Counted from the stretch's first letter, positions 51,621 through 60,147 are shown. The stretch: DNA of 64,000 nucleotides from Planctomycetaceae bacterium (GCA_020638995.1 JACKHM010000003.1:1-64000), one strand, 5' to 3'. Notes: generated from the letters alone by a model not told the origin. A program made the numbers and translations.

Positions 51621-53735
51621 TCATGGAGGTGGGCGCTCCAAGCAGCCAAGGATTGCCTCAGTTTCAGCATATCGGATATTCCCACGCTTGGGTGAACGCC
51701 CCATTTTTCCTGTTTTAGCCAGTCTGTTTACGACACCACTAAGGCCAGTGTGTGTGTGTAATTGATTAGTGGGTGGAGGAGTGAATGGTCGAGCATTGCT
51801 CGTTCTATCGAATGGGAAGACGACAACCGCAGTTTTTGCAACGCCGACTCGATATTCGTGATTGATCTTCACCCAACCGAGTCTTCGTTCCAATACCTTT
51901 CGGCAAACTAGGTAATAGTCGTTGGTCCAAGCTGGGAGTAGTCCTTCTTCATGAAGCTCTTTCCACCAGCCTTCAATTGCAGTTCGTTTGATCGCACCGT
52001 CAGCGTGTTTGGATGATTCGTGATCGAGGATCGCAGCAAGCGTGACGACGTGATCCCTGTGAACTCTGAAACTTCTTCCGGCTTTCCGAACCGGGTTCAT
52101 GAATTCATCCATATCAGGAGCGTTCTGAATCGTGACTCGCTGAAGTGACGGAACCAGCCAAGACACGCTCGCCCACTTCGTTCGTCGCTCATCGAGTTGA
52201 GGGCGCTCTGACTTGTTTTGGCGCACCTTCTTGTGGTTCTTGAGTGCGACGGCAAAGACACGTGGCGACCTCACGTTGCGATCCGACCTATCGTCGTCCC
52301 AATCACCCGAGTACAGATCGTTGGCGAATTTGAATCGTTCGTAGTCTTCGTAGCTCGGAGATCGCCCATGATGGCGTGCGAAGGCTTCAACAAACCACGA
52401 CGAAAACAACTGGTCACGCTTGAAGGCGGAAGGCTCGGACTTCATCACGGCGTTTAGCCGTTGTGGAGCTTTAATCGTGCCGCAATCCAGAACGTTGACG
52501 GGTTCTCCGGGGTCAGTTGCCGAAGGCTCGGAACATAAGTCATCAACCACCCCCGGTGGTTGATGCTTGTCGCCGCAGGCGACAACCGTATCGCTTGCTT
52601 CCTTTCCTGTTCGACTGGAAGAACGAATCTTTTCGGCATGTCGCTTCAGTTCATGTTTTCGTTCGTCCTTCACACATAGCCTGTCGTGTGGCGCAGGACG
52701 AGGTTCAAATGGTGTGAACGGTTTCGGGCTTGGCTCAGCCTCTATCGCTGCAAGCTGGCTCAGAAACTCTTCCGTTGAGAACCTTGACAGCGATGTCGAT
52801 TCTTTGGGCTCCGCCTCACGAACAAACTCGTCTAGGAGCACGTCGGTCCCAGCAAGCTCCTCCTCTAGCTCCTCAATCCAAGCAGGGACGGGCACTGGGC
52901 CGGGGATGTCTTCAGGAAGATTTTCGCAGGACAACTCCACAGCCTTGATGAACGTGTCGAAGTGGAAGTTCGAGCCTCCAAGGAGCCAATGGTGATAGTG
53001 AGCTACCGAGTGACTTTCAAACCGCTCGAACTTCCCTGAGTCATTCTTCTTTCGATAGGTGTGCTTCTCCAAGACGCCGGAATCAATGATGTTGATTTTA
53101 CCTAAGCGCAACGGGAGTCGGATGTGTGGGTTGTTGTCGGGGAAGACCTCGATTCGTTTTCCCGTGGCCGATAGAATAGCTTCCTTGATCTCGTTAGCCT
53201 TGGCTCGTGCATCCTTGATTGGGATCGTTACTGGCGTCCCTCGCTCTCCAATCTTGAAAGCAAACAGCTTCGCCGAGCCGTTGTTTGGATTCACTTCGGC
53301 GGATAGCCTGTAGTCGGGGCACAAATCGAGCGTGATCTGCGTGACGGCTTTGACCAGTTGAAGGAACTCTGCAATTGATGTTGGATCGTGGCGATCCAAG
53401 TCGATAGCGAGAAGGGCAACCTCAATCGTCTCGTCGTCAGCAACGAGTCCGCATGGCCGACCTTTCAAAGTTTCCCACACAAAGTTCGTTGGGTACTGAT
53501 GCCAATCGAACTGCCACCGTCTAGTGTCACCTTCGTTGTTCGTCCACAGATGAAAGACTCCACGGACATCCGGGTGGAAGAAGAACTCATTTAGGCGGGT
53601 ACGTGCGGCTTTGAAATCAAGAAGGTCTTCGGGCGACCGATGAGGCGTGAACGGTTCAAAGGGCGCTAAGAATTCTTCGATTTCGCTGACAGATTTTTGC
53701 GGTGACGCCGCTACTATACTTTCAGGTGTTGACAT
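51621..53735 (-). CDS. Large protein of the mobile region, possibly replication-related
   Basis: 704 residues starting at an ATG with no Shine-Dalgarno sequence. Residues 45-160 hold an alpha/beta region with LLAIDLDRHDP (D112 and D114, a D-x-D pair) and later VNPNNGSAKLFAF. This vaguely recalls archaeo-eukaryotic-type primases, but the usual sxH motif is not convincing. The middle (300-460) is low-complexity and Pro/Glu-rich. The C-terminal part (RVHRDHVVTLAAILDHES, then AIKRTAIEGWWKELHEEGLLPAW) looks like a winged-helix DNA-binding domain. A replication initiator or primase-like protein of the integrated element is the best guess. Confidence 0.4.
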   Translation of the reverse strand: MSTPESIVAASPQKSVSEIEEFLAPFEPFTPHRSPEDLLDFKAARTRLNEFFFHPDVRGVFHLWTNNEGDTRRWQFDWHQYPTNFVWETLKGRPCGLVADDETIEVALLAIDLDRHDPTSIAEFLQLVKAVTQITLDLCPDYRLSAEVNPNNGSAKLFAFKIGERGTPVTIPIKDARAKANEIKEAILSATGKRIEVFPDNNPHIRLPLRLGKINIIDSGVLEKHTYRKKNDSGKFERFESHSVAHYHHWLLGGSNFHFDTFIKAVELSCENLPEDIPGPVPVPAWIEELEEELAGTDVLLDEFVREAEPKESTSLSRFSTEEFLSQLAAIEAEPSPKPFTPFEPRPAPHDRLCVKDERKHELKRHAEKIRSSSRTGKEASDTVVACGDKHQPPGVVDDLCSEPSATDPGEPVNVLDCGTIKAPQRLNAVMKSEPSAFKRDQLFSSWFVEAFARHHGRSPSYEDYERFKFANDLYSGDWDDDRSDRNVRSPRVFAVALKNHKKVRQNKSERPQLDERRTKWASVSWLVPSLQRVTIQNAPDMDEFMNPVRKAGRSFRVHRDHVVTLAAILDHESSKHADGAIKRTAIEGWWKELHEEGLLPAWTNDYYLVCRKVLERRLGWVKINHEYRVGVAKTAVVVFPFDRTSNARPFTPPPTNQLHTHTGLSGVVNRLAKTGKMGRSPKRGNIRYAETEAILGCLERPPP

Positions 53736-53750
53736 ACACTATTTAGAGTG

Positions 53751-53790
53751 AGCCCCGCCGTTTTTTACTGAATGGTGGGGCTTCTTTTTT
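53751..53790 (+). terminator. Hairpin with T run on the plus strand
   Basis: AGCCCC and GGGGCT pair around a 20-nt loop that itself contains a T6 run. A T6 run follows. It lies in the 5' leader of the 51621-53735 gene when read on the other strand, so it may instead act as a leader hairpin there. Confidence 0.5.
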
Positions 53791-53910
53791 GTTCTGTTCG
53801 TCCATGTTCGTGGACTCGGGCAACGCCCATTGACGCCATGCTTCAGGCAAGTTCCTTCCTTGATTCAGCACGGCATCCGCTATGGCCTTGGCACGTTGAC
53901 CGTTCAGCCA

Positions 53911-53971
53911 AATAAAAAGCCTCACCGCCATGGAAGCCCATCACAGAAATGCGATGTGTGCGGTGAGGCTT
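53911..53971 (-). terminator. Intrinsic terminator reading leftward
   Basis: The perfect 12-bp stem AAGCCTCACCGC, with a 31-nt loop, is followed on the minus strand by TTTTATT. It would end a minus-strand transcript coming from 54.0-54.4 kb, where no protein gene is visible, hinting at a noncoding RNA there. Confidence 0.55.
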
Positions 53972-54517
53972 GTGAACTCAAGGACATCCTGCATTGACGG
54001 GCTTCCATGCCTATCGGGACGCATTCTACCAGAATTCGAACTTTGAAGCAAAAAGTCGAGGGCGCACGAAACCCGTTGTGGTGCGTCTTTGATGTACAGC
54101 AAAGTTTGGCTTCAAAGCCAACTGCTATCGAGCCGGATTACAGAAGTTGGAACGGTGTCACGAAGAACGAAAGTGTGCTCCGGCCCGTCACGTATCGTGC
54201 GGGTGTAGCCTTGCAATTGAGACAAGACTCAACGTTCTGATACCGCCGATGCAGGCGTGCGCTTCGCCAGCGTTATTAACGTGAAATCTGAGACTCGCCA
54301 ATAGCAAGTCGCCGCAACTTGGCTTTACAGCAAAGTTTGGGTTGTACAGCCAAGATTGCTCGGTCTCAACCGGCACTGTCTCACCATCGGCAACCGCCCA
54401 ATCTGAAACCGCCCGTTCCAACAGTTGCAATTCTCACCGCATCCGGCAAACACGCCATCTGTCAGTCAGTGACACCCGCAATGTCGCCGTCAACCAACCA
54501 CCACTGGAGACGGCGAA

Positions 54518-55465
54518 ATGCCCAGCAATCAACAAGTCCGCCAAGACATCACCAACCAAATCGTCGAAGCCATCGAGTCCGGCGAATTGCCGCCATGGAA
54601 GAAAAGTTGGCGTTGCTGCCCCAACTCGGGATGGCCGACGAATGTGGTCAGTCGTAAGCCGTATAGCGGCGTGAATCCGATTTTGTGCATGATTTCGGCG
54701 ATGCGATTTGGGTTCAACTCGAAACATTGGGCGACTTTCAATCAATGGAAGAAGCTGAAGGGTCAAGTGAAGAAGCGCCCGGACCACGTGAAGCCCGGAA
54801 CTTGGGGCACCAAGATCGTGTTTGCTTCCCAAATCACCAAGACCAAGACGGACAAGCACGGCGAAGAAATCGAAGACAAGTTCTTCATGCTGAAAACCTT
54901 CACGATCTTCAACGTTGACCAAGTTGAGGGCGAGCACCTCGATCATCTTCGAGCGGGATACGAGCAAGACACCCGCAGTGAGTTCGAAATCCTCGAACAT
55001 GCTGAGGAAGTTTTCGCCGCAACTGGTGCCGAAGTGCGTCACGGCGGGAATCAGTGTTACTACAGCCCGACGCACGATTACATCCAGATGCCGGAGCGTG
55101 AACGCTTTGACTCTGAGTATTACGAGAGCTTATCGCACGAATACATTCATTGGAGTTTGAACGAACGTCGTGGCCTCGGATGGAAGGCTTCCAGCGAACA
55201 CAAGTACGCCGAAGAGGAGCTTGTTGCCGAGATCGGTGCTTGTTTCCTTGCCAGCGAGTTGGGGATTCCGATCACAGAGAACCTCGACAACCACAGTGCT
55301 TACGTGAAAGGCTGGCTGGAACGAATGAAAGGCGATGCTGGGTTTATTTTCCGAGCCAGTAGCGCCGCATCGAAAGCAACAGACTTCATTCTGAGCTTCA
55401 GCCGTGAAGCCGACACCATTCCAACAGTTGGAACGGAAGCCACACCCGCAACCGTGCTGTCCTGA
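54518..55465 (+). CDS. ArdC-like antirestriction protein with zincin-like domain
   Basis: The ATG follows GGAG by 8 nt and an ACACCCGC motif by 47 nt. 315 residues. The N-terminal ssDNA-binding domain (1-140) shows QDITNQIVEAIESGELPPWK, then GVNPILCM and WATFNQWKKLKGQVKK, all characteristic of ArdC. The C-terminal metallopeptidase-like domain has SHEYIHWS (HExxH) and EELVAEIGACFLASEL. Plasmid ArdC proteins coat incoming single-stranded DNA and block type I restriction during conjugation. That is notable next to a chromosomal HsdRMS operon. This supports a plasmid or ICE origin for the module. Confidence 0.9.
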   Translation: MPSNQQVRQDITNQIVEAIESGELPPWKKSWRCCPNSGWPTNVVSRKPYSGVNPILCMISAMRFGFNSKHWATFNQWKKLKGQVKKRPDHVKPGTWGTKIVFASQITKTKTDKHGEEIEDKFFMLKTFTIFNVDQVEGEHLDHLRAGYEQDTRSEFEILEHAEEVFAATGAEVRHGGNQCYYSPTHDYIQMPERERFDSEYYESLSHEYIHWSLNERRGLGWKASSEHKYAEEELVAEIGACFLASELGIPITENLDNHSAYVKGWLERMKGDAGFIFRASSAASKATDFILSFSREADTIPTVGTEATPATVLS

Positions 55466-55691
55466 TCGGGACAACCGAGTTGAACCGCCTGACGTTGATC
55501 GAACGGCGATCTCGACTTTGACACAAGCAATCGCTGAAGAACGACCATGCTTGACCGGTCGGCTCCGTCGTCCACTTCAGCGAATCAGTGAAGTCTCGAA
55601 GTCTCCACCAGATCATCGTCGGCGGTTAACTCGGCCTTTTGATGACACCCGCAGACAAGCCAACACAACCACTCACTCAACGGAGTCAGTC

Positions 55692-56132
55692 ATGGACGCA
55701 ACAACCAAAGCCCTGCTCGCCAAGGCATGGAAGAACGAAGACCTCGACCTCGGTGTTGGCCGACACTACTTCGACGAACAGTTTGTCGTGCGGGTCAGTG
55801 GAAGCGTCGAGAAACACGAGGATCAACTCGTCGCACCAACCGTCAGCATTCCGCTCGTCACGACGCTGGCACTCTTCTTTGACAAGTGCGGTGTGACAAG
55901 AGACGCCGCATTGAACTTGCTCCGTGAAGCTATCACGGAGGCGATGGACGAAAACGTCAATGAAGATGCCAAGATCAAAGAACGCATTGGTGACGTTGAG
56001 AAAGCAATCAAGGCAGTCAAAGACGAACTCATCGGCAAGTTGCCGAAGATGAAGCGTTCGGGAAAAGTCATCACCAAAAACCTCGAAGTCACACTGACGC
56101 CGGTGATGGCCGAGGAACTCGCCGCCGCCTGA
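55692..56132 (+). CDS. Hypothetical mobile-element protein, 146 residues
   Basis: The ATG at 55692 follows CGGAG by 7 nt and an ACACCCGC motif by 47 nt. The frame is open upstream, but that part is not protein-like. The product has an N-terminal alpha/beta part (LGVGRHYFDEQFVVRVSGSV), a helix (ALNLLREAITEAMDE), a helical linker and a short basic C-terminus. No family is recognised. Its stop TGA is part of the next ACACCCGC motif. It is the second gene of the small-gene array; a plasmid maintenance or DNA-binding role is possible but not shown. Confidence 0.65.
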   Translation: MDATTKALLAKAWKNEDLDLGVGRHYFDEQFVVRVSGSVEKHEDQLVAPTVSIPLVTTLALFFDKCGVTRDAALNLLREAITEAMDENVNEDAKIKERIGDVEKAIKAVKDELIGKLPKMKRSGKVITKNLEVTLTPVMAEELAAA

Positions 56133-56148
56133 CACCCGCAATTACAAC

Positions 56149-56226
56149 GCCGCCTCGATCACTTCACGCCTCGGCGGTCTCGACGCCCCAATGCAGGGAC
56201 CACCGGACACTGCTGGTCGAGGCGGC
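56149..56226 (+). repeat. Inverted repeat in the leader of the 56250 gene
   Basis: GCCGCCTCGATC at 56149-56160 pairs with GGTCGAGGCGGC at 56215-56226 (11 of 12), enclosing about 54 nt. This leader is longer than those of neighbouring genes (118 nt from motif to start against about 50). It may be a structured regulator. Confidence 0.45.
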
Positions 56227-56249
56227 ACTTTCAACCCAAGGAACAACCA

Positions 56250-56576
56250 ATGTCACAAACGCCTGTCGAAGACTACTGGCTCGCAGTTGAAGCCGTTGCC
56301 GAAGCAATTGTCGCCGAATTCAACGATGCCGATGACGATGATCGGGACGAACTGCTGACACGGCTCGTCCATGAGCACACCGACCAGCACACCTACGTGA
56401 TTGGCACGGACCTCCAGATTCACACGTTGCAATACTCGAATCATCCGTGCGCCTCGTTCTTTCAAGGCACGTACAAGGCCGATCATTCGGCCCACGACTG
56501 CTTTCCATTTGCGGCGTTTGCCGCTGATGCCTTCGAAGCTGACGTGCGGGACAAAGTTCTGGAACTGCTGGACTGA
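56250..56576 (+). CDS. Hypothetical acidic protein, 108 residues
   Basis: The product is very acidic in the N-terminal half (EAIVAEFNDADDDDRDELL) with a mixed C-terminal half (HTYVIGTDLQIHTLQYS, then CFPFAAFAADAFEADV). A Shine-Dalgarno-like AAGGAA lies upstream. The small, acidic, soluble composition is shared with the rest of the array and recalls plasmid accessory proteins such as antirestriction decoys or adapters. No family is recognised. It ends 13 bp ahead of the next gene, so both are probably on one message. Confidence 0.55.
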   Translation: MSQTPVEDYWLAVEAVAEAIVAEFNDADDDDRDELLTRLVHEHTDQHTYVIGTDLQIHTLQYSNHPCASFFQGTYKADHSAHDCFPFAAFAADAFEADVRDKVLELLD

Positions 56577-56589
56577 AACGGAGAACAAG

Positions 56590-56922
56590 ATGGCCGACTT
56601 TCGAGATTTGCCGGGATTGCCCAGTAGATCGCTTGTGAAGCGAGTTCGTTCGCATCTCTGGCACTACGGCATTCGACCACACGGCGAAGAGTGGCGTGCC
56701 ACATGGGCTTGGGCGAGCGCCATAGCGAGGAGCTACTACCACACCCACTGGCCGTTGCCGCACGAGATCAGCGCTCAGTACGTGCTGTTGCTACTCAATC
56801 GGATGAACGAACGGCGTGGATTGAAACTGCCGTACCGGGCCAGCAAAGTGATGCCAGACGAAGTTCGGGCATTGCTGCCTGAATCTGGCCTGCCGTTGCT
56901 GACAGACGGAAGCGACAAGTGA
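56590..56922 (+). CDS. Hypothetical protein, 110 residues
   Basis: The ATG at 56590 follows GGAG by 6 nt and lies 13 bp after the previous gene. The product is basic and aromatic-rich: KRVRSHLWHYGIRPHGEEWRATWAWASAIARSYYHTHW, in overlapping segments, then ISAQYVLLLLNRMNERRG. A DNA-binding role is suggested by the net positive N-terminal helix, but no family is known. Its TGA stop starts the ACACCCGC motif ahead of the next gene. Confidence 0.55.
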   Translation: MADFRDLPGLPSRSLVKRVRSHLWHYGIRPHGEEWRATWAWASAIARSYYHTHWPLPHEISAQYVLLLLNRMNERRGLKLPYRASKVMPDEVRALLPESGLPLLTDGSDK

Positions 56923-56973
56923 CACCCGCTACTCCGACAGATCAACCACCACTCAATCTGCCGGAGACAAGAA

Positions 56974-57390
56974 ATGCTGGCGCAAACATCCGAATTCACG
57001 ATCTGCAATTCAATGCTCGTCGAGATTCCATACTCGACAGTGTTGCGAGCAATCGAAGATACGAGCAGCAACCCGTTCACGATGACAATTCGCTGTCAGG
57101 CCGAATGGTCCGCTATCGCACAATGCGTCAATCAAGGAATTGATGCCTACCTTGAGGCGTGCAACTTGCAGGGCCAAGACAGCTACGACAACGGCCACTG
57201 CTCCGTGACGCCGCATTCACTGTGCGTGCTGCTCCGAAGACTTGGCGACACGAACTTCCGTGACACGGACGAACACAGCGCCGACGAGATTTGGGATGCA
57301 GCTACATCCCTGCAAAGCAGCATTCTAATGGTTATCGGCATTGATGAGGAAGGCAAGTACGTCGGACGTGAAGCGATGGGACTGGAATGA
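56974..57390 (+). CDS. Hypothetical protein, 138 residues
   Basis: The ATG lies 53 nt after an ACACCCGC motif and 7 nt after a CCGGAG patch. The product has an N-terminal strand-rich part (FTICNSMLVEIPYSTVL), a helix (WSAIAQCVNQGIDAYLEAC) and a C-terminal alpha/beta part (DEIWDAATSLQSSILMVIGID). It contains several cysteines but no CxxC pair. It is an acidic, soluble protein of unknown family. Its TGA forms the next motif. Confidence 0.55.
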   Translation: MLAQTSEFTICNSMLVEIPYSTVLRAIEDTSSNPFTMTIRCQAEWSAIAQCVNQGIDAYLEACNLQGQDSYDNGHCSVTPHSLCVLLRRLGDTNFRDTDEHSADEIWDAATSLQSSILMVIGIDEEGKYVGREAMGLE

Positions 57391-57442
57391 CACCCGCCAC
57401 TTCGACAGAACAACAACCACAACCTCTGCCGGAGACAAAGCT

Positions 57443-58057
57443 ATGGCAACTCAACTTGGTGAACTCAGTCTCGAAGAAGCAGCACAGCAAGCCGCTGGCA
57501 ACTGGAAGAGCTTTGACCATTTTGTCTGGTTTCGGAGCGATCTCGAAGACGCCGACGACTGGTGCATTATTTACAACCAGCATCGAGATTCCGGGCTGAT
57601 TGACGAGAGCAACGCTCACGTGATTGAGCGTGAATTGACCAAGTTCACCGAAGGCGACGATCCCGATGTGGTTCCCGAACGACACGACCATTATCTCGTC
57701 GGATGGATTGAGGGCTACTCGATCCGAGTGTTCAAGCATGGCGAAGTGACACCCGCATTTACTCGGTACTTCGAGTTACAGAATGCACTTGAGGATTACG
57801 CACTGCTTGATGAGGAAGACTACAGCCGCCGTGAATACGAAGCCACAATCGAGAACATCGCCGATTGTGCATGGCGTCTGAAGTACGATTACGACCTGCC
57901 TGACGGCTGGCAGCAAGCAGTCTACTCGTGGCTCAGCGATAACGATTGTTCCGAGATCGAAAACACCGACGATCAGGGCGGCTATCCGTCTGAAGAAGCA
58001 TTGCAGGCCGCATTCGAGGCACTTGGTTACGACAACGCTGAAGCCGTCACGGTCTGA
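57443..58057 (+). CDS. Antirestriction-like acidic protein, 204 residues
   Basis: The ATG follows GGAG by 8 nt and an ACACCCGC motif by 53 nt. The product is very acidic (EDADDWCIIYNQHRDSGL, then EGDDPDVVPERHDHYLVGWIEGY, then ALLDEEDYSRREYEA, and NDCSEIENTDDQG). It has the alternating alpha/beta look of ArdA-type or DNA-mimic proteins, but without a clear family match. It contains an internal copy of the ACACCCGC motif at 57749. A role in evading restriction would suit a conjugative element; that is inference from charge and context only. Confidence 0.5.
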   Translation: MATQLGELSLEEAAQQAAGNWKSFDHFVWFRSDLEDADDWCIIYNQHRDSGLIDESNAHVIERELTKFTEGDDPDVVPERHDHYLVGWIEGYSIRVFKHGEVTPAFTRYFELQNALEDYALLDEEDYSRREYEATIENIADCAWRLKYDYDLPDGWQQAVYSWLSDNDCSEIENTDDQGGYPSEEALQAAFEALGYDNAEAVTV

Positions 58058-58145
58058 ATCCAAAAGTTGGAATGCCTGCGGTCATGGTGGATCGCAGTCT
58101 TCACACCCGCAATGAAGTCACCGCAACACGATCTGGAGAACTCGC

Positions 58146-58475
58146 ATGTCGTCGGAAATACCGAAATACATTTGGGACGACGTGCGGGCAAAGCTGGCCG
58201 AGTGGTCCGACGACGATCTGGCAAAGGCGATTGCCAGCGATCTGTTCACCGAGATATACGCCAAAGCATTCGAGGAAGCGAATCGAGCCTATGAGGAAGA
58301 AAAGGAACATCTGTCGCAACTACCTCACGACGAACTCGTTGATCGAGCGTTCAAGTTGATTCAGACAAACCACACGTTCTGCGCCTTCGTGGACCGAGGC
58401 GGTTACTCGTGTGTTTACTTCGCCGAAGACACCCGCAACGAAACTACCTCGAACGACAACTCATCGAAGGAATAA
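58146..58475 (+). CDS. Hypothetical acidic helical protein, 109 residues
   Basis: The ATG follows CTGGAG by 6 nt and an ACACCCGC motif by 43 nt. The first 70 residues form charged helices (VRAKLAEWSDDDLAKAIA, then FEEANRAYEEEKEHL). The rest is a short beta segment (FVDRGGYSCVYFAED). A second motif copy overlaps the 3' end of the gene. No family is recognised. A perfect 14-bp inverted repeat, CAAAAGTTGGAATG, lies upstream at 58061-58074 and its mate is at 59395-59408, so this gene and the ATPase gene are framed together. Confidence 0.5.
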   Translation: MSSEIPKYIWDDVRAKLAEWSDDDLAKAIASDLFTEIYAKAFEEANRAYEEEKEHLSQLPHDELVDRAFKLIQTNHTFCAFVDRGGYSCVYFAEDTRNETTSNDNSSKE

Positions 58476-58479
58476 TTCA

Positions 58480-59373
58480 ATGGAACTGGCTCGCCCGAAA
58501 ACTCGACTTGAAGAGAAACAGGAAACGCTGGCCAACATGGTCCGCATGATCGCACAGAAGCAGTATCACAGCTTGTTCTGCATTTCTTCAGCCGGCGCTG
58601 GCAAGTCGAGAACCATTACCAACGTCCTCGAAGAAGAGGGGCAGGACATGATTTTGTACAATAGCCACTGCACGACGCTGCAACTCTATCGTGTCTTGTT
58701 CGAGAACCGTGAGAACGAAAATGCGGTTCTATTCTTTGATGATGCCGACTCCCTTTACACCAGCGCCGCCGCACTTGGCATCCTTCGCAGTGCATTGTTC
58801 GGACAACCGAATCGAATCGTCACGTACAACAGCAGCCAGTTGCCGGACGACCTTCCTGCCCGGTTCGAGACGACATCGAGGTTTATCTTCTGTGCGAATC
58901 AAATCCCGAAGAGGAATCCGATGTTCGATGCCGTGCTGACTCGGTGTCTCGTCTACCGGTTGGACCTGAGTAATGCCGAAATCCTCGAACAGTTTCGAGT
59001 CATGAGCGAGCACGGCTATCCGGGATGCCCACCGGAAGCTGCCGCCGAAATCGTGGATTTCATCGAGGAGCACGGTTCAGAGAAACAACTTTCAATGCGG
59101 CTGCTGACACCCGCAATTCGCATCTACAAGTTCTGCACCGAACAGGGGCAGGACTGGCGACCCGTCGTCTTGGCTCAGTTGCAGAATCTCGGTCGTCCCG
59201 GATCGGCGACGAAACGATTGGCCAACGCCGAGCGGGACGAACGATTGGTTCGTGAAGCGATCCGCAAGTTTCCAGACAGCACTGCCGATGCTTGCCGGTT
59301 CTATATGGACAAGAGCGCCAAGAGCAGGGCCAGTTTCTATCGCTCATTGAAGCGAGTTAAGAACGAAGAATGA
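58480..59373 (+). CDS. AAA+ ATPase of the mobile module
   Basis: The ATG follows AAGGA by 7 nt and an ACACCCGC motif by 51 nt. 297 residues. Walker A is CISSAGAGKSRTI (residues 34-46) and Walker B VLFFDDADSLY (near 82). Further AAA motifs are the sensor-like FIFCANQIP, and RCLVYRLDL carrying an Arg-finger candidate. The C-terminal region ends in a helical domain (SRASFYRSLKRV). It might be a partition, helicase-loading or mobilisation ATPase. It is the only large enzyme in the array. Confidence 0.7.
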   Translation: MELARPKTRLEEKQETLANMVRMIAQKQYHSLFCISSAGAGKSRTITNVLEEEGQDMILYNSHCTTLQLYRVLFENRENENAVLFFDDADSLYTSAAALGILRSALFGQPNRIVTYNSSQLPDDLPARFETTSRFIFCANQIPKRNPMFDAVLTRCLVYRLDLSNAEILEQFRVMSEHGYPGCPPEAAAEIVDFIEEHGSEKQLSMRLLTPAIRIYKFCTEQGQDWRPVVLAQLQNLGRPGSATKRLANAERDERLVREAIRKFPDSTADACRFYMDKSAKSRASFYRSLKRVKNEE

Positions 59374-59422
59374 CACCCGCATTCAGTGCAACAACATTCC
59401 AACTTTTGTACTGGAGCAGGTC

Positions 59423-59860
59423 ATGGCACAAATCACAGCGAAAGCGAAGCTCGGCGACCACGAACTCGGCGACATCGAAGTCATCAACCCCGGCGACTGG
59501 TGCGGGAGGACTTGGCTGCTCGAAATTGGCGGCTCGTACACGCCACTCTTCTTGATCGTCGAGGCCGACTCGGCCAGCGATGCAATTGACGAATTGGCTG
59601 ACAACGAGAAGTACGGGCACCACATCGTCGTTGACGAGGACTACCTCGACGATTATCCCGAAGAGGATCGCCATTACGGACCATCGGGCCAAGTCCTCGA
59701 CCTCGATCATCTGGCTATTCATGGCGCAGAGGGGACAGCGATTCCGTTTCCGTGCCGTTACTACGGCGACAACCTGCCCGATGAAGGCGTCCTGCCCGCT
59801 GAACTCGACGAGTGGGATTGGGACTCGACGTTCGCAGAACAGTCGGGAGATCAATCATGA
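59423..59860 (+). CDS. Hypothetical acidic protein, 145 residues
   Basis: The ATG lies 51 nt after an ACACCCGC motif and 5 nt after a CTGGAGCA patch. The protein is acidic with a beta-rich N-terminal half (LGDIEVINPGDWCGRTWLLEIGG) and an acidic C-terminal half (VVDEDYLDDYPEEDRHYG, then ELDEWDWDST). It overlaps the next gene by four bases (ATGA), so translation is coupled. No family is recognised. Confidence 0.55.
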   Translation: MAQITAKAKLGDHELGDIEVINPGDWCGRTWLLEIGGSYTPLFLIVEADSASDAIDELADNEKYGHHIVVDEDYLDDYPEEDRHYGPSGQVLDLDHLAIHGAEGTAIPFPCRYYGDNLPDEGVLPAELDEWDWDSTFAEQSGDQS

Positions 59861-60147
59861 AAACGCAGGACACTGAAGCCGAACGACAAGCCGCCGCTGA
59901 CGCAAATGCGGTCCAAGATGCAGTCAACATCGTGGCCATTGTCGGATGTTTCCACCGCCACTTGTTGGCGATGCACCGCAGCGGGATTTATGGCGACAAT
60001 CTGAACAACCACCCTGTATCGCTGGCCTTTACCAGCAAGCTCAATAGCCTTTGCCGCATGACTACCGACCGAGAAATGGCGGCGTTGCTCGCCGTCCGAG
60101 ACATCGAACGTGGCGAGGAAGTCGAATACGAGGTCATTCCAATTTGA
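59857..60147 (+). CDS. Hypothetical protein, 96 residues
   Basis: The start overlaps the stop of the previous gene (ATGA). It is helical in the first half (TEAERQAAADANAVQDAVNIVAIV) with a conserved-looking segment (GIYGDNLNNHPVSLAFTSKLNSLC) and an acidic C-terminus. The GDNLNNHPVSLAF segment resembles domains in plasmid-borne hypothetical proteins. Its stop lies in the variant motif TGACACCCGT and is 6 bp from the convergent end of the gene on the other strand. Confidence 0.55.
   Translation: MKTQDTEAERQAAADANAVQDAVNIVAIVGCFHRHLLAMHRSGIYGDNLNNHPVSLAFTSKLNSLCRMTTDREMAALLAVRDIERGEEVEYEVIPI

Larger units (their letters stand above)
53736..54517. other. 780-bp noncoding, hairpin-rich region of the mobile module
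   Basis: No convincing gene. Hairpins: 53751-53756/53777-53782 (AGCCCC/GGGGCT) followed by a T run on the plus strand; 53917-53928/53960-53971 (a 12-bp AAGCCTCACCGC stem) with a T run on the minus strand; 54106-54112/54115-54121 (TTGGCTT/AAGCCAA); 54318-54329/54343-54354 (CTTGGCTTTACA, 11 of 12 pairs). The sequence ACAGCAAAGTTTGG occurs at 54096-54109 and 54327-54340. The set of repeats and stems suits an origin, a transfer origin or a small RNA with its terminator. Confidence 0.45.

Noticed and set aside
53743..53931. 62-codon minus-strand frame
   Set aside because: It covers two hairpins with T runs and has no ribosome binding site. It is more likely a noncoding leader or terminator region.
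55404..55691. Upstream part of the open frame leading into the 55692 gene
   Set aside because: It overlaps the end of the ArdC-like gene and is proline/arginine-rich without pattern; the ATG at 55692 has both GGAG and the leader motif.
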